A stretch of DNA of 64,000 bases from Shimwellia blattae DSM 4481 = NBRC 105725 (GCF_000262305.1 NC_017910.1:2914001-2978000), one strand, 5' to 3'; shown: positions 33,594-42,811, numbered from the stretch's first letter. Numbers and translations: made by a program. Notes: a model not told the origin generated them from the sequence alone.

Positions 33594-36500
33594 ATGGCTA
33601 AGTTTTTTATCGATCGCCCGATTTTTGCCTGGGTTATCGCCATTATCATCATGCTGGCAGGGGCGTTATCGATCCTGAAGCTGCCGATTGCGCAATATCC
33701 GACGATTGCGCCACCGGCCGTTCAGATCTCCGCCGTCTACCCGGGTGCTGATGCGAAAACCGTGCAGGATACGGTGACACAGGTTATCGAACAGAATATG
33801 AACGGGATTGACGGGCTGCTGTATATGTCCTCAACCAGTGACTCTTCTGGTACGGTACAAATCACGCTGACCTTTGATTCCGGTACTGATCCGGATATCG
33901 CGCAGGTTCAGGTTCAGAACAAACTGTCGCTGGCAACACCGCTGCTGCCCCAGGAAGTACAGCAACAGGGGATCAGTGTTGAAAAATCCTCCAGTAGCTT
34001 CCTGATGGTTATGGGGATGATCAGCAGTGACGGTTCCATGGACCAGAACGATATCGCCGACTATCTGGCATCAAACCTCAAAGACCCGGTCAGCCGTACT
34101 AACGGCGTGGGTGATGTGCAGCTGTTCGGTGCCCAGTACGCGATGCGTATCTGGATGGACCCGAACAAACTGAACAACTACCAGTTGACCCCGGTTGATG
34201 TGATTACCGCCATCAAAGCGCAGAACGCCCAGGTTGCCGCCGGGCAGTTAGGCGGGGTGCCGGCCATTAAAGGCCAGCAGCTGAACTCCTCTATCACGGC
34301 CCAGACCCGTCTGACCAGTGCTGAAGAGTTCGGGAAAATCTTCCTGAAGGTAAATCAGGACGGCTCCCGGGTGCTGCTGCGCGATGTGGCGAAAGTGGAG
34401 CTGGGTGGTGAAAACTACGACGTGGTTGCTAAGTTCAACGGCAAACCGGCGTCCGGGCTGGGGATTAAACTGGCTACCGGCGCAAACGCCCTTGATACTG
34501 CGAACGCCGTGCGCGCCACCATCAACAAACTGAAGCCCTACTTCCCCCACGGTCTGGAGGTTGTTTACCCTTACGACACCACCCCCTTCGTTAAAATTTC
34601 TATTTTCGAAGTGGTGAAAACCCTGGCCGAAGCTATCGTGCTGGTGTTTGTGGTGATGTACCTGTTCCTGCAAAACTTCCGCGCTACGCTGATTCCGACG
34701 ATCGCGGTGCCGGTGGTGTTGCTGGGGACATTCGCCATTCTGGCGGCGTTTGGCTTCTCCATAAACACCCTGACGATGTTCGCCATGGTGCTCGCCATCG
34801 GCCTGCTGGTGGATGACGCCATCGTGGTGGTGGAAAACGTGGAACGCGTCATGGTGGAAGAAGGCCTGCCCCCTAAAGAAGCGACCCGTAAGTCCATGGG
34901 CCAGATTCAGGGCGCGCTGGTGGGTATTGCCATGGTGCTGTCTGCGGTATTTATCCCGATGGCCTTCTTCGGCGGCTCTACCGGGGCGATTTATCGCCAG
35001 TTCTCCATTACTATCGTTTCCGCGATGGTGCTGTCGGTACTGGTGGCAATGATCCTGACCCCGGCGCTGTGCGCCACTATGCTAAAACCGGTTAAACAGG
35101 GTGACCACGGCGAAGACAAAAAAGGGTTCTTCGGCTGGTTTAACCGCATGTTTGATAAGAGCACCAACCACTATACGGACAGCGTGGGGAATATTCTGCG
35201 CAGCACGGGCCGTTATCTGGTGCTGTATCTGCTGCTGGTGCTGGCGATGGCGGTGCTGTTTATCCGCCTGCCGACCGCGTTCCTGCCGGACGAAGACCAG
35301 GGTGTGTTGCTGAGTATGGTGCAGTTGCCTGCCGGTGCAACCCAGGAGCGGACGCAGAAAGTTATGGATGAGGTGACCAACTACTACCTCAGCCATGAGA
35401 AAGACACGGTTGAATCTGTGTTTGCGATTAACGGCTTCGGGTTCCAGGGCCGTGGTCAGAACGTGGGCCTGGCGTTTATCTCCCTGAAAGACTGGTCTGA
35501 GCGTGAGGGCGAAGAGCACAAAGTACCGGCCATTGCGGCCCGCGCAACGCAGTATTTTGCCGGGATCAAAGACGCCATGGTATTTGCCTTTAACCTGCCG
35601 GCGATTGTTGAGCTGGGTACGGCAACCGGTTTTGACTTTGAGCTTATCGACCAGGGGGGTCTGGGCCACGAAAAACTGACCCAGGCACGTAACCAGTTAC
35701 TGGGTGAAGTGGCTAAGCGTCCGGATCTGCTGGTTGCCGTTCGTCCTAACGGGATGGAAGATACACCGCAGTTCAAAATTGATATCGACCAGGAAAAAGC
35801 ACAGGCGCTTGGCGTCTCCATCAGTGACATCAACACCACCCTTGGCTCCGCCTGGGGGAGTAGCTACGTGAACGACTTTATCGACCGTGGCCGCGTGAAG
35901 AAAGTCTACGTGATGTCTGAGGCCGAATACCGCATGCTGCCGTCTGATATCAACTCCTGGTATGTACGCGGATCCAACGGTCAGATGGTGCCGTTCGCCG
36001 CCTTTGCCTCTACCAAGTGGGAATACGGTTCACCGCGTCTGGAGCGTTACAACGGCCTGCCGTCCATGGAAATTCTTGGTCAGCCGGCTCCGGGTAAGAG
36101 CTCCGGTGAAGCGATGCTGTTAATGGAAGAGCTGGTCTCCAAACTGCCAACCGGTATCGGCTACGACTGGACGGGGATGTCTTATCAGGAACGTCTGTCT
36201 GGTAACCAGGCGCCGTCTCTGTACGCCATCTCGCTGATTGTGGTCTTCCTGTGTCTGGCGGCCCTGTATGAGAGCTGGTCAATTCCGTTCTCGGTTATGC
36301 TGGTCGTTCCGCTGGGGGTTGTGGGCGCCCTGCTCGCCGCCAGCCTGCGCGGTATGAATAACGACGTTTACTTCCAGGTGGGTCTGCTGACGACCATCGG
36401 CCTGTCGGCGAAAAACGCGATACTTATCGTAGAATTCGCCAAAGATCTGATGGAAAAAGAAGGCAAGGGCCTGATAGAAGCCACCCTGGACGCAGTGCGT

Positions 36501-36749
36501 ATGCGTTTGCGCCCGATTCTGATGACATCACTGGCGTTTATCCTCGGGGTAATGCCGCTGGTTATCAGTTCTGGCGCCGGTTCCGGTGCGCAGAACGCGG
36601 TCGGTACCGGGGTAATGGGCGGTATGGTGACAGCAACCGTACTGGCTATCTTCTTCGTGCCGGTGTTCTTTGTGGTGGTTCGCCGCCGCTTCAGCCGCAA
36701 GGGTGAAGATATTGAGCACACGCATAAAATAGAAAACCAGCAGCAATAA
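33594..36749 (+). CDS. acrB: RND multidrug efflux pump AcrB
   Basis: A 1051-residue hydrophobe/amphiphile RND transporter (E. coli 1049), the proton-driven inner-membrane component of AcrAB-TolC. N-terminal MAKFFIDRPIFAWVIAIIIM, proton-relay Asp407 and Asp408 in GLLVDDAIVVVENVERVM, and GLSAKNAILIVEFAKDLM with the Lys of TM10 are intact. The two pseudo-repeats of six helices plus large periplasmic loops are complete. A strong terminator follows. Confidence 0.98.
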   Translation: MAKFFIDRPIFAWVIAIIIMLAGALSILKLPIAQYPTIAPPAVQISAVYPGADAKTVQDTVTQVIEQNMNGIDGLLYMSSTSDSSGTVQITLTFDSGTDPDIAQVQVQNKLSLATPLLPQEVQQQGISVEKSSSSFLMVMGMISSDGSMDQNDIADYLASNLKDPVSRTNGVGDVQLFGAQYAMRIWMDPNKLNNYQLTPVDVITAIKAQNAQVAAGQLGGVPAIKGQQLNSSITAQTRLTSAEEFGKIFLKVNQDGSRVLLRDVAKVELGGENYDVVAKFNGKPASGLGIKLATGANALDTANAVRATINKLKPYFPHGLEVVYPYDTTPFVKISIFEVVKTLAEAIVLVFVVMYLFLQNFRATLIPTIAVPVVLLGTFAILAAFGFSINTLTMFAMVLAIGLLVDDAIVVVENVERVMVEEGLPPKEATRKSMGQIQGALVGIAMVLSAVFIPMAFFGGSTGAIYRQFSITIVSAMVLSVLVAMILTPALCATMLKPVKQGDHGEDKKGFFGWFNRMFDKSTNHYTDSVGNILRSTGRYLVLYLLLVLAMAVLFIRLPTAFLPDEDQGVLLSMVQLPAGATQERTQKVMDEVTNYYLSHEKDTVESVFAINGFGFQGRGQNVGLAFISLKDWSEREGEEHKVPAIAARATQYFAGIKDAMVFAFNLPAIVELGTATGFDFELIDQGGLGHEKLTQARNQLLGEVAKRPDLLVAVRPNGMEDTPQFKIDIDQEKAQALGVSISDINTTLGSAWGSSYVNDFIDRGRVKKVYVMSEAEYRMLPSDINSWYVRGSNGQMVPFAAFASTKWEYGSPRLERYNGLPSMEILGQPAPGKSSGEAMLLMEELVSKLPTGIGYDWTGMSYQERLSGNQAPSLYAISLIVVFLCLAALYESWSIPFSVMLVVPLGVVGALLAASLRGMNNDVYFQVGLLTTIGLSAKNAILIVEFAKDLMEKEGKGLIEATLDAVRMRLRPILMTSLAFILGVMPLVISSGAGSGAQNAVGTGVMGGMVTATVLAIFFVPVFFVVVRRRFSRKGEDIEHTHKIENQQQ

Positions 36750-36766
36750 TTCGCTGACTGAGACCA

Positions 36767-36791
36767 AAGGCCGCCTTGTGCGGCCTTTTTT
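36767..36791 (+). terminator. Intrinsic terminator of acrAB
   Basis: AAGGCCGC (36767-36774) and GCGGCCTT (36780-36787) form an 8-bp stem with a 5-base loop followed by a T-run, 17 bp after acrB. Confidence 0.9.
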
Positions 36792-37277
36792 ATATGCAGT
36801 TTTGCAACGCTGTTTTTTTGTTTTTGAACACTCCCCGCATTTTGTAACGAAAACACCCTGTGGCAATTGTGTTACTCAACGATTAGCGTTAGCATAGCGA
36901 CCCGTACAGCAAACCTTCCTGCTTTCTGTGCCGGTTAAGTCGTGGCTGTTGTCTGGTCTGGTATTTATTCGGCTGGCTGATATTACTCCTGGTGTAATTA
37001 ACATTTTTTCGAGAATCACGAAAAAATCAGTATCTTAATCGCGTTGTCAGTACCGCGACGCCGCCGGGGCAGACATGTTGTTTATTACAGCACTACTGAG
37101 TGCAGGAAACATTTAGTCGTAATTGTAATTTTTCGTAATCACAGAAGGAAAAAAGGCCCGCGGTGATTTATAGTTAACACTGTAAGTCTATGGTAAAGCC
37201 AATTCATCTCCACCAGATGGTGTGTTCACGCTAGCCCGACGTATTTATCCGAATATCTGATAATGGGGGGATGCAAG
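36792..37277 (+). promoter_or_regulatory. Long upstream region of tomB-hha
   Basis: About 486 bp of comparatively AT-rich non-coding DNA. It contains an inverted repeat TTTTTTCG (37004-37011) / CGAAAAAA (37019-37026) and several TAATT-rich stretches. No open frame of credible coding quality was seen. In E. coli tomB-hha is also preceded by regulatory DNA bound by nucleoid proteins; that role here is inferred from composition only. Confidence 0.4.
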
Positions 37278-37658
37278 ATGGACGAGTACTCACCAAAACG
37301 GCATGATATAGCGCAACTGCGTTTTCTTTGCGAAACTCTCTATCATGACTGTCTGGCGAATCTTGGGGAAACTAACCGGGGTTGGGTTAATGATCCAACA
37401 TCTGCCATAAACCTTCAGCTGAACGACTTAATTGAGCACATAGCGACTTTCGCACTTAATTATAAGATTAAGTATGATGATGACAGTAAATTAATTGAAC
37501 AAATTGACGAGTATCTGGACGATACCTTTACACTTTTCAGCAACTACGGCATTGATGCAAAAGATCTCCAGAAGTGGCAGAAGTCAGGAAATCGCCTGTT
37601 CCGGTGCTTCGTCAACGCAAGCAGAGCTAACCCGGTTAGCCTCTCTCTCGAAAAATAA
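37278..37658 (+). CDS. tomB: Hha toxicity modulator TomB
   Basis: A 126-residue acidic protein matching E. coli TomB (YbaJ), the antitoxin-like partner of Hha affecting biofilm formation and conjugation. Conserved MDEYSPKRHDIAQL start, HGWVNDPTSAINLQLN-like WVNDPTSAINLQLNDL and YLDDTFTLFSNYGI. I start at ATG 37278; the frame opens 15 bases earlier but that adds MGGCK, where GGGGGG is more likely the ribosome site. hha follows after 24 bp. Confidence 0.93.
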   Translation: MDEYSPKRHDIAQLRFLCETLYHDCLANLGETNRGWVNDPTSAINLQLNDLIEHIATFALNYKIKYDDDSKLIEQIDEYLDDTFTLFSNYGIDAKDLQKWQKSGNRLFRCFVNASRANPVSLSLEK

Positions 37659-37682
37659 AATGATGATTTAAGGCAATAAATT

Positions 37683-37901
37683 ATGTCCGAAAAGCCACTA
37701 ACTAAGACCGATTATTTAATGCGTCTGCGTCGCTGCCAGACAATTGACACCCTGGAACGCGTTATTGAAAAGAATAAATATGAATTATCCGATACAGAGC
37801 TGGCGGTGTTTTACTCAGCAGCGGATCATCGCCTTGCAGAGCTGACGATGAATAAACTTTATGACAAAATCCCATCATCTGTGTGGAAATTTGTCCGCTA
37901 A
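37683..37901 (+). CDS. hha: Nucleoid-associated regulator Hha
   Basis: A 72-residue member of the Hha/YmoA family that binds the H-NS oligomerisation domain and silences horizontally acquired and haemolysin genes. MSEKPLTKTDYLMRLRRCQTIDTLERVIEKNKYELSD and LAELTMNKLYDKIP are almost identical to E. coli. Second gene of tomB-hha. Confidence 0.97.
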   Translation: MSEKPLTKTDYLMRLRRCQTIDTLERVIEKNKYELSDTELAVFYSAADHRLAELTMNKLYDKIPSSVWKFVR

Positions 37902-38293
37902 ACAGCGTAAATGGAATAGCCCGGCGCAATTATCATGCTAAAGCATTAACAAATTATCTGGTGCCCTCCCCTTTTTATACCAGCAATATTATTAGTGCTT
38001 TTTCCGCGATGCGATATTTCAACTATTATGCACGGCGCAGAATCATTTTCTGGCAGACAGCTGTACCCCCATTGTGGTACTAAAAAAACGAAAACACAGC
38101 AATACCCTCATGCCGGGACCGGCATTGCCGCGTTTTTTAAAACCGGGGCCCGGGCGTACCAGACGCCCGCCCGCCGCCACTGAAAATCTGTTACGCTTTT
38201 TTTGTTATCAACTGTTACTGTTATGTAACATCAGAACAAGGCACACTACGCGGGAAATCACCTGCCTCGCTAATTTGTCGAAGAGTTCATAAC
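37902..38293. other. Non-coding gap between hha and ylaC
   Basis: This 392-bp gap occupies the place where E. coli has maa and pdeB (ylaB); I see no remnant of either. The left half is AT-rich. ATGCCGG (38110-38116) and CCGGCAT (38119-38125) form a perfect stem, with TTTTTT eight bases later (38133-38138), so it may act as a poor terminator. A second GC-rich dyad lies at about 38149-38172. Nothing else recognised. Confidence 0.5.
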
Positions 38294-38767
38294 ATGACAG
38301 AAATCCAGCGCCTGCTTACCGATAATATCGCCCAGATCAACCGCCAGGAAAAACGCGATAACCTGCCGCGTTTCAGTATCAGTTTCATTCGCCGCTTTCC
38401 GGGCCTGTTCATTGCCATGTATGCCGGATGGCTGGCCACGCTGCTGGTCATGCTCTACTCCCCGACCCTGGCTGACTCGGTCTGGCTGCTGAATGTCCTG
38501 TTTATCATTCTGAACGGCTTTTTCTTTTTCGACGTCAACCCACGCTACCACTATAGCGATATTGACGTGCTGGACTTCCGCGTCTGTTATAACGGGGAAT
38601 GGTACAACACCCGCTATGTCCCCCAGTCGCTTATTGACAATATCCTGCACTCACCGGCGGTGAGCAGCGGGCAAAAGCATCACCTGCGCCGGATGTTAAC
38701 CACCAAGGGCCAGCTCTCTTATTATGATATTTTCGCGCTGGATAAAAACAGCGCCACGACAGCCTGA
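38294..38767 (+). CDS. ylaC: Inner-membrane protein YlaC
   Basis: A 157-residue protein like E. coli YlaC (156). N-terminal MTEIQRLLTDNI and RFSISFIRRFPGLFIAMYAG precede two membrane segments (about 36-54 and 60-78), followed by a cytoplasmic domain with SDIDVLDFRVCYNGEWYNTRYVP. Function unknown. Normally downstream of maa-pdeB, here directly after hha. Confidence 0.9.
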   Translation: MTEIQRLLTDNIAQINRQEKRDNLPRFSISFIRRFPGLFIAMYAGWLATLLVMLYSPTLADSVWLLNVLFIILNGFFFFDVNPRYHYSDIDVLDFRVCYNGEWYNTRYVPQSLIDNILHSPAVSSGQKHHLRRMLTTKGQLSYYDIFALDKNSATTA

Positions 38768-38821
38768 GCACAACATACCGGCAGGCAGAAACAAACGGGA
38801 TAACGACAGGAAGATACAAAT

Positions 38822-38935
38822 GGGTGGGGGCCCTGCCAGCTACATCCCGGCACACACGTCATCTGCTCTGGCTGCTTCCTTCCGGACCTGACCTGGTAAA
38901 CAGAGTAGCGTTGCGGGAGAACCAACAGGGCCCCC
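38822..38935 (-). ncRNA. ffs: 4.5S RNA of the signal recognition particle
   Basis: A 114-nt RNA, same length as E. coli 4.5S. It begins GGGGGCCCTGTTGGTTCTCC and ends GGCAGGGCCCCCACCC, the two ends pairing into the long hairpin. The apical Ffh-binding part has GGTCAGGTCCGGAAGGAAGC (GGAAG tetraloop region and asymmetric loop) fully conserved. It binds Ffh for co-translational targeting of membrane proteins. Lies between ylaC and atl. Confidence 0.98.
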
Positions 38936-38972
38936 ATTGAGAGCTGCGGAAACTTCCCCGCAGCGCAGGCGC

Positions 38973-39001
38973 ATTATCCCTGCTGGCGCAGGCAATTGCA
39001 A
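38973..39001 (-). promoter_or_regulatory. ffs promoter
   Basis: On the minus strand TTGCAA (39001-38996) and GATAAT (38978-38973) are 17 bp apart. The downstream GC-rich discriminator resembles stringently controlled stable-RNA promoters. The -10 lies 37 bp before the mature end, consistent with a roughly 25-nt leader removed by RNase P. Confidence 0.7.
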
Positions 39002-39101
39002 GCCGTTACCGACCGGGTGCCGTTTTCTTGCTCAGCGACCTCTTCACAGCCCTCTTCCCGGCGATTATGCTGAACAGCTTACTGATAAGCGGAGCCCGGA
39101 T

Positions 39102-39410
39102 ATGTCTGACGCCACCTTCCCCCAGCGGGTATGGCAAATCGTTGCCGCCATTCCAGAAGGATGCGTGACAACCTACGGTGAAGTAGCGCAGCTTGCGGGA
39201 TCGCCACGGGCGGCCCGCCAGGTGGGCGGCGTGCTAAAACGCCTGCCGGAAGGCAGCCAGCTCCCCTGGCACCGGGTGGTGAATCGTTACGGAGCAATTT
39301 CCCTGACCGGGCCCGGTTTACAGCGCCAGCGCCAGGCCCTGCTGGCTGAAGGCGTGATGGTCTCCGGCGACGGGGTGGTTGATCTGGCGCGCTATCGCTG
39401 GCGACCCTGA
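39102..39410 (+). CDS. atl: Alkyltransferase-like protein Atl (YbaZ)
   Basis: A 102-residue member of the O6-alkylguanine-DNA alkyltransferase-like family, which binds O6-alkylguanine and flags it for nucleotide excision repair. RVWQIVAAIPEGCVTTYGEVAQLAGSPRAARQVG and LPWHRVVNRYGAISLTG are present; the active-site PCHRV Cys is replaced by Trp (PWHRV), so it cannot transfer alkyl groups itself. ATG 39102 follows CGGAG; the longer frame from 38937 overlaps the ffs promoter. Confidence 0.93.
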   Translation: MSDATFPQRVWQIVAAIPEGCVTTYGEVAQLAGSPRAARQVGGVLKRLPEGSQLPWHRVVNRYGAISLTGPGLQRQRQALLAEGVMVSGDGVVDLARYRWRP

Positions 39411-39414
39411 GCAC

Positions 39415-39448
39415 AAAAAAAAGCGATACCGGCTGGTATCGCTTTTTT
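39415..39448. terminator. Bidirectional terminator between atl and ybaY
   Basis: AAGCGATACC (39421-39430) and GGTATCGCTT (39435-39444) form a 10-bp stem with GGCT loop, flanked by A-run and T-run, serving both convergent genes. Confidence 0.9.
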
Positions 39449-39461
39449 ATCCATCCCGCGT

Positions 39462-39992
39462 TTAGCGGGCAAGAAACGCGCCATTACCGGTGGTATCACC
39501 GTTAGCGCTGTTAACCGGAACCGCAGTTTGCGGCACCGGCACCAGGTTCAGGTCGGCACGGGTGCCCCCCTGGTTGATAATCGGCTGTACCGTATCGGTA
39601 ACAAACATCAGCCGCCCGTTAACCGACACAGCGGCACTCAGCAGAATCCGGGCCCGGGGCTGGATTTGCGCAGGATCATAGGGCAGAACAAAACTGAACG
39701 GCGACTGTTTACCTTCCGTTCTTACTGCCTTCTGCGCCAGGACTCTGGCGGGCGCATCCGCAAGGCTTGCATCAGACAGGGTAACCGTCAGAATGGCATC
39801 CGGTGGCAGCGCAACACGCTGGCGGATAATCACATTACCGGAGACATTAGGCTGAGAGGCCTCCCCCTGAGACAGAGACGCGATACCGTAAGGATCCGTT
39901 CCCTGCGGAGCCGTTCCCGCGCTGTTCTGCTGTGCACAGCCCGCAAGGATAGCCGCAACGGCTACGCCCGTGAATAGTGGTATAAGTTTCAT
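39462..39992 (-). CDS. ybaY: YbaY family lipoprotein
   Basis: A 176-residue lipoprotein: signal MKLIPLFTGVAVAAILAGC with acylated Cys19 and no Asp at +2, suggesting outer-membrane sorting. The body is a YbaY/YscW-type beta-sandwich with VSGNVIIRQRVALPPDAILTV and GGTRADLNLVPV. In other bacteria related proteins act as pilotins; E. coli YbaY is associated with osmotic stress. ATG 39992 has AAGGAG upstream; the frame to 40052 is an extension only. Confidence 0.9.
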   Translation of the reverse strand: MKLIPLFTGVAVAAILAGCAQQNSAGTAPQGTDPYGIASLSQGEASQPNVSGNVIIRQRVALPPDAILTVTLSDASLADAPARVLAQKAVRTEGKQSPFSFVLPYDPAQIQPRARILLSAAVSVNGRLMFVTDTVQPIINQGGTRADLNLVPVPQTAVPVNSANGDTTGNGAFLAR

Positions 39993-40199
39993 TAATTTCT
40001 CCTTATTATCAAAGCCGTTCCCCATCACACCATAATGGGGCTGGACGGCCAATGAAACACCGGCTTCACAGTAAGTGTGGCACAGACCACAGTTTTTGCT
40101 TAAAAATCCCGACTATCCGGACCAATCTTAGCCACCTTGTCATGTGACGAACATGTTATAATTCACGGTATTAGACACCGTTTCCACTGAGGATCCACC

Positions 40200-41063
40200 A
40201 TGAGTCACGCCCTTGATACGCTTCTGGCATTGCTTAATCTGGAAAAACTTGAAGAAGGTCTGTTTCGCGGTCAGAGCCAGGATCTGGGCCTGCGCCAGGT
40301 ATTTGGCGGCCAGGTCGTGGGTCAGGCACTCTATGCCGCCACCGATACGGTGCCCTCAGAGCGTTTCGTGAACTCGTTTCATAGCTATTTTCTGCGCCCC
40401 GGGGACAGCCAGAAACCCATCATTTACGACGTCGAAGTGCTGCGCGACGGCAACAGCTTCAGCGCCCGCCGGGTCTCCGCCATTCAGAACGGCAAACCCA
40501 TATTCTATATGACGGCCTCTTTCCAGGGGCCGGAGCCTGGTTTTGAACACCAGAAACCCATGCCCGAAGCCCCCGCCCCGGAGAGTATTCCCACAGAAAC
40601 GGACATTGCGCGTAAATTCGAGCACCTGCTGCCGCCGGTACTTAAAGAAAAGTTTCTGATTGAAAAACCGCTGGAAATCCGCCCGGTGGTGTTCCATAAC
40701 CCGCTCCAGGGCCATGTGGATACCCCCACCCGCCAGGTCTGGCTGCGGGCTAATGGCACGGTGCCGGACGATTTGCGCATCCATCAGTATCTGCTGGGTT
40801 ATGCCTCTGATTTCAACTTCCTGCCCACCGCGCTACAGCCGCACGGGGTCGGATTCCTGGAGCCCGGCATGCAGGTGGCCACCATCGACCACTCCATGTG
40901 GTTCCACCGCCCGGTTAATATGAACGACTGGCTGCTGTATAACGTGGAGAGCACTTCCGCCTCCGGCGCCCGGGGATTTGTGCGGGGCGAGTTCTATACC
41001 CGCGACGGGGTGCTGGTCGCCTCTGCGGTGCAGGAAGGGGTTATGCGCCAGCGCCAGCCCTGA
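40200..41063 (+). CDS. tesB: Acyl-CoA thioesterase II
   Basis: A 287-residue double-hotdog thioesterase (E. coli TesB 286) hydrolysing medium and long acyl-CoAs. LFRGQSQDLGLRQVFGGQVVGQAL and YASDFNFLPTALQPHG (catalytic Asp) are conserved, together with DHSMWFHRP. Flanked by ybaY (divergent) and amtB (convergent). Confidence 0.97.
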   Translation: MSHALDTLLALLNLEKLEEGLFRGQSQDLGLRQVFGGQVVGQALYAATDTVPSERFVNSFHSYFLRPGDSQKPIIYDVEVLRDGNSFSARRVSAIQNGKPIFYMTASFQGPEPGFEHQKPMPEAPAPESIPTETDIARKFEHLLPPVLKEKFLIEKPLEIRPVVFHNPLQGHVDTPTRQVWLRANGTVPDDLRIHQYLLGYASDFNFLPTALQPHGVGFLEPGMQVATIDHSMWFHRPVNMNDWLLYNVESTSASGARGFVRGEFYTRDGVLVASAVQEGVMRQRQP

Positions 41064-41069
41064 GGGTAA

Positions 41070-41100
41070 AAAAAAACGGTGCCTGCGGCACCGTTTTTTT
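41070..41100. terminator. Bidirectional terminator between tesB and amtB
   Basis: ACGGTGCC (41076-41083) and GGCACCGT (41087-41094) form an 8-bp stem with TGC loop, bounded by long A and T runs. Confidence 0.92.
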
Positions 41101-41111
41101 ATCTGTTCCGG

Positions 41112-42392
41112 TCAACTGTTATACGCATTCTCACCATGGCTGTTCACATCCAGCCCTTCGCGCTCCTGCTCTTCCGGCACCCGCAGCCCGACTATCACAT
41201 CCGCCAGTTTAAAGCCGATAAACGCCACCACCGCAGACCACACCACCGTGATAACGACGCTCTCCAGCTGGACCATCACCTGATGGGCCATGGTGACCCC
41301 CTGCGCATACCCCACGCCGCCCAGCGAGGTGTCTGCAAATACCCCGGTCAGAATGCACCCCACAATACCGCACACCCCGTGGACACCGAACACATCGCAG
41401 GGATCATCAACCCGCAGCCAGCGCTTGAGCATCGTGACCCCCCACAGGCCAGCCAGACCAGCCGCAATACCGATGAGCAGCGCCCCGCCCACCCCCACAT
41501 AACCACAGGCAGGCGTAATCCCCACCAGCCCGGCAATCGCGCCAGAGCAGGCCCCCAGTAATGACGGCTTACCGCGCAGCGCCCATTCACCAAATATCCA
41601 GGCCAGAATTGCCGCCGCCGTCGCCACCACCGTGTTCACAAACGCCAGAGCGGCAATTTCATTCGCGGCACTGGCTGAACCGGCATTAAACCCGAACCAG
41701 CCAAAATAGAGGACAGCAGTGCCGGTAAACACCATCGGCAGATTATGAGGTTTAAATGACTCTTTGCCGAAGCCCACGCGCTTGCCCATCAGGTAGGCGC
41801 CCACCAGGCCCGCCACGGCGGCGTTAATATGCACCACGGTGCCGCCTGCAAAATCCAGCGCGCCGTGGCTCGCCAGCAGGCCGCCGCCCCAGACCATATG
41901 GGCAACCGGCAGGTAAGAGAATGTCAGCCATACCACCACAAAAATCAGCAGTGCGGAGAAGCGAATACGCTCCGCCAGCGCCCCGACAATAAGCCCCACG
42001 GTAATACAGGCAAAAGAGCACTGAAACGCAACATGAATATACTGGTAGAACGACCCGCTCAGCGCTGTCAGCGCAATGTTTTTCAGCATCGCCCACTCAA
42101 AGCCGCCAAAGAAATGATTCCCGCTGCCAAACGCCAGCGAGTAGCCATACACCACCCACAGCACGCACACCAGCGCAAAGGAGACCGACACCTGGGTAAG
42201 CATCGACAGCACGTTTTTCGCACGAATCAGACCGCCATAAAACAGGGCAATCCCCGGTATGGTCATAAACAGAACCAGCGCCGTACACAGCATCATAAAC
42301 CCGTTGTCGGCTTTATCCGCCACGCCAGAGTCAGCCGCTATCGCCAGAGAAGGCAGCAGCGCCAGAGCAGCCAGTAAGCACAGTTTTTTCAT
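41112..42392 (-). CDS. amtB: Ammonium transporter AmtB
   Basis: A 426-residue ammonia channel (E. coli 428): cleaved signal MKKLCLLAALALLPSLAIA, then 11 membrane helices. DNGFMMLCTALVLFMTIPGIALFYGG, the AFQCSFACITVGLIVGA segment and DDPCDVFGVHGVCGIVG with one of the twin pore histidines are conserved. Trimeric, inhibited by GlnK. Cotranscribed with glnK 30 bp upstream under the sigma-54 promoter. Confidence 0.97.
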   Translation of the reverse strand: MKKLCLLAALALLPSLAIAADSGVADKADNGFMMLCTALVLFMTIPGIALFYGGLIRAKNVLSMLTQVSVSFALVCVLWVVYGYSLAFGSGNHFFGGFEWAMLKNIALTALSGSFYQYIHVAFQCSFACITVGLIVGALAERIRFSALLIFVVVWLTFSYLPVAHMVWGGGLLASHGALDFAGGTVVHINAAVAGLVGAYLMGKRVGFGKESFKPHNLPMVFTGTAVLYFGWFGFNAGSASAANEIAALAFVNTVVATAAAILAWIFGEWALRGKPSLLGACSGAIAGLVGITPACGYVGVGGALLIGIAAGLAGLWGVTMLKRWLRVDDPCDVFGVHGVCGIVGCILTGVFADTSLGGVGYAQGVTMAHQVMVQLESVVITVVWSAVVAFIGFKLADVIVGLRVPEEQEREGLDVNSHGENAYNS

Positions 42393-42422
42393 CTTTTTAT
42401 CCCCTTATTATGGCTTCAGTGC

Positions 42423-42761
42423 TCAGAGCGCGGCTTCATCGGATTCGCCCGTGCGGATCCGGATAACGCGCTGCAGTTCAGCAACAAAGATTTTGCCGTC
42501 GCCAATTTTCCCGGTATAAGCCGCCTGGCTGACCACCTCGATCACTTCATCGAGCTGCTCATCCGCAATCGCCACGTCTATCTTCACTTTGGGCAGAAAG
42601 TTCACGCTGTACTCCGCGCCGCGATATAACTCCGCATGCCCTTTCTGGCGGCCAAAGCCTTTCACTTCCGTGACCGTAAGCCCCTGAATACCGATGGAAG
42701 AGAGCGCTTCCCGGACGTCTTCCAGCTTGAACGGTTTGATTACCACAGTAACCAGCTTCAT
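42423..42761 (-). CDS. glnK: Nitrogen regulatory PII protein GlnK
   Basis: A 112-residue PII-family trimeric signal protein. Uridylylated Tyr51 is in the T-loop GHAELYRGAEYSVNFLPK; ATP-binding segments TGKIGDGKIFV and IRIRTGE are intact. It blocks AmtB when nitrogen is plentiful and signals to NtrB and ATase. First gene of glnK-amtB. Confidence 0.97.
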   Translation of the reverse strand: MKLVTVVIKPFKLEDVREALSSIGIQGLTVTEVKGFGRQKGHAELYRGAEYSVNFLPKVKIDVAIADEQLDEVIEVVSQAAYTGKIGDGKIFVAELQRVIRIRTGESDEAAL

Positions 42762-42811
42762 AGATCCCCTCCCGTGAGTATTAAGGTCTGTATCTGTACC
42801 GGGGTAAGCAA

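Noticed and set aside
38109..38138. Classical terminator after hha
   Set aside because: The 7-bp perfect stem is separated from the T-run by seven to eight bases, so it does not meet intrinsic terminator geometry; kept only as a weak possibility.
38937..39101. N-terminal extension of atl to a 157-residue protein
   Set aside because: The extension runs through the ffs promoter and lacks family similarity; the CGGAG-preceded ATG at 39102 is better.
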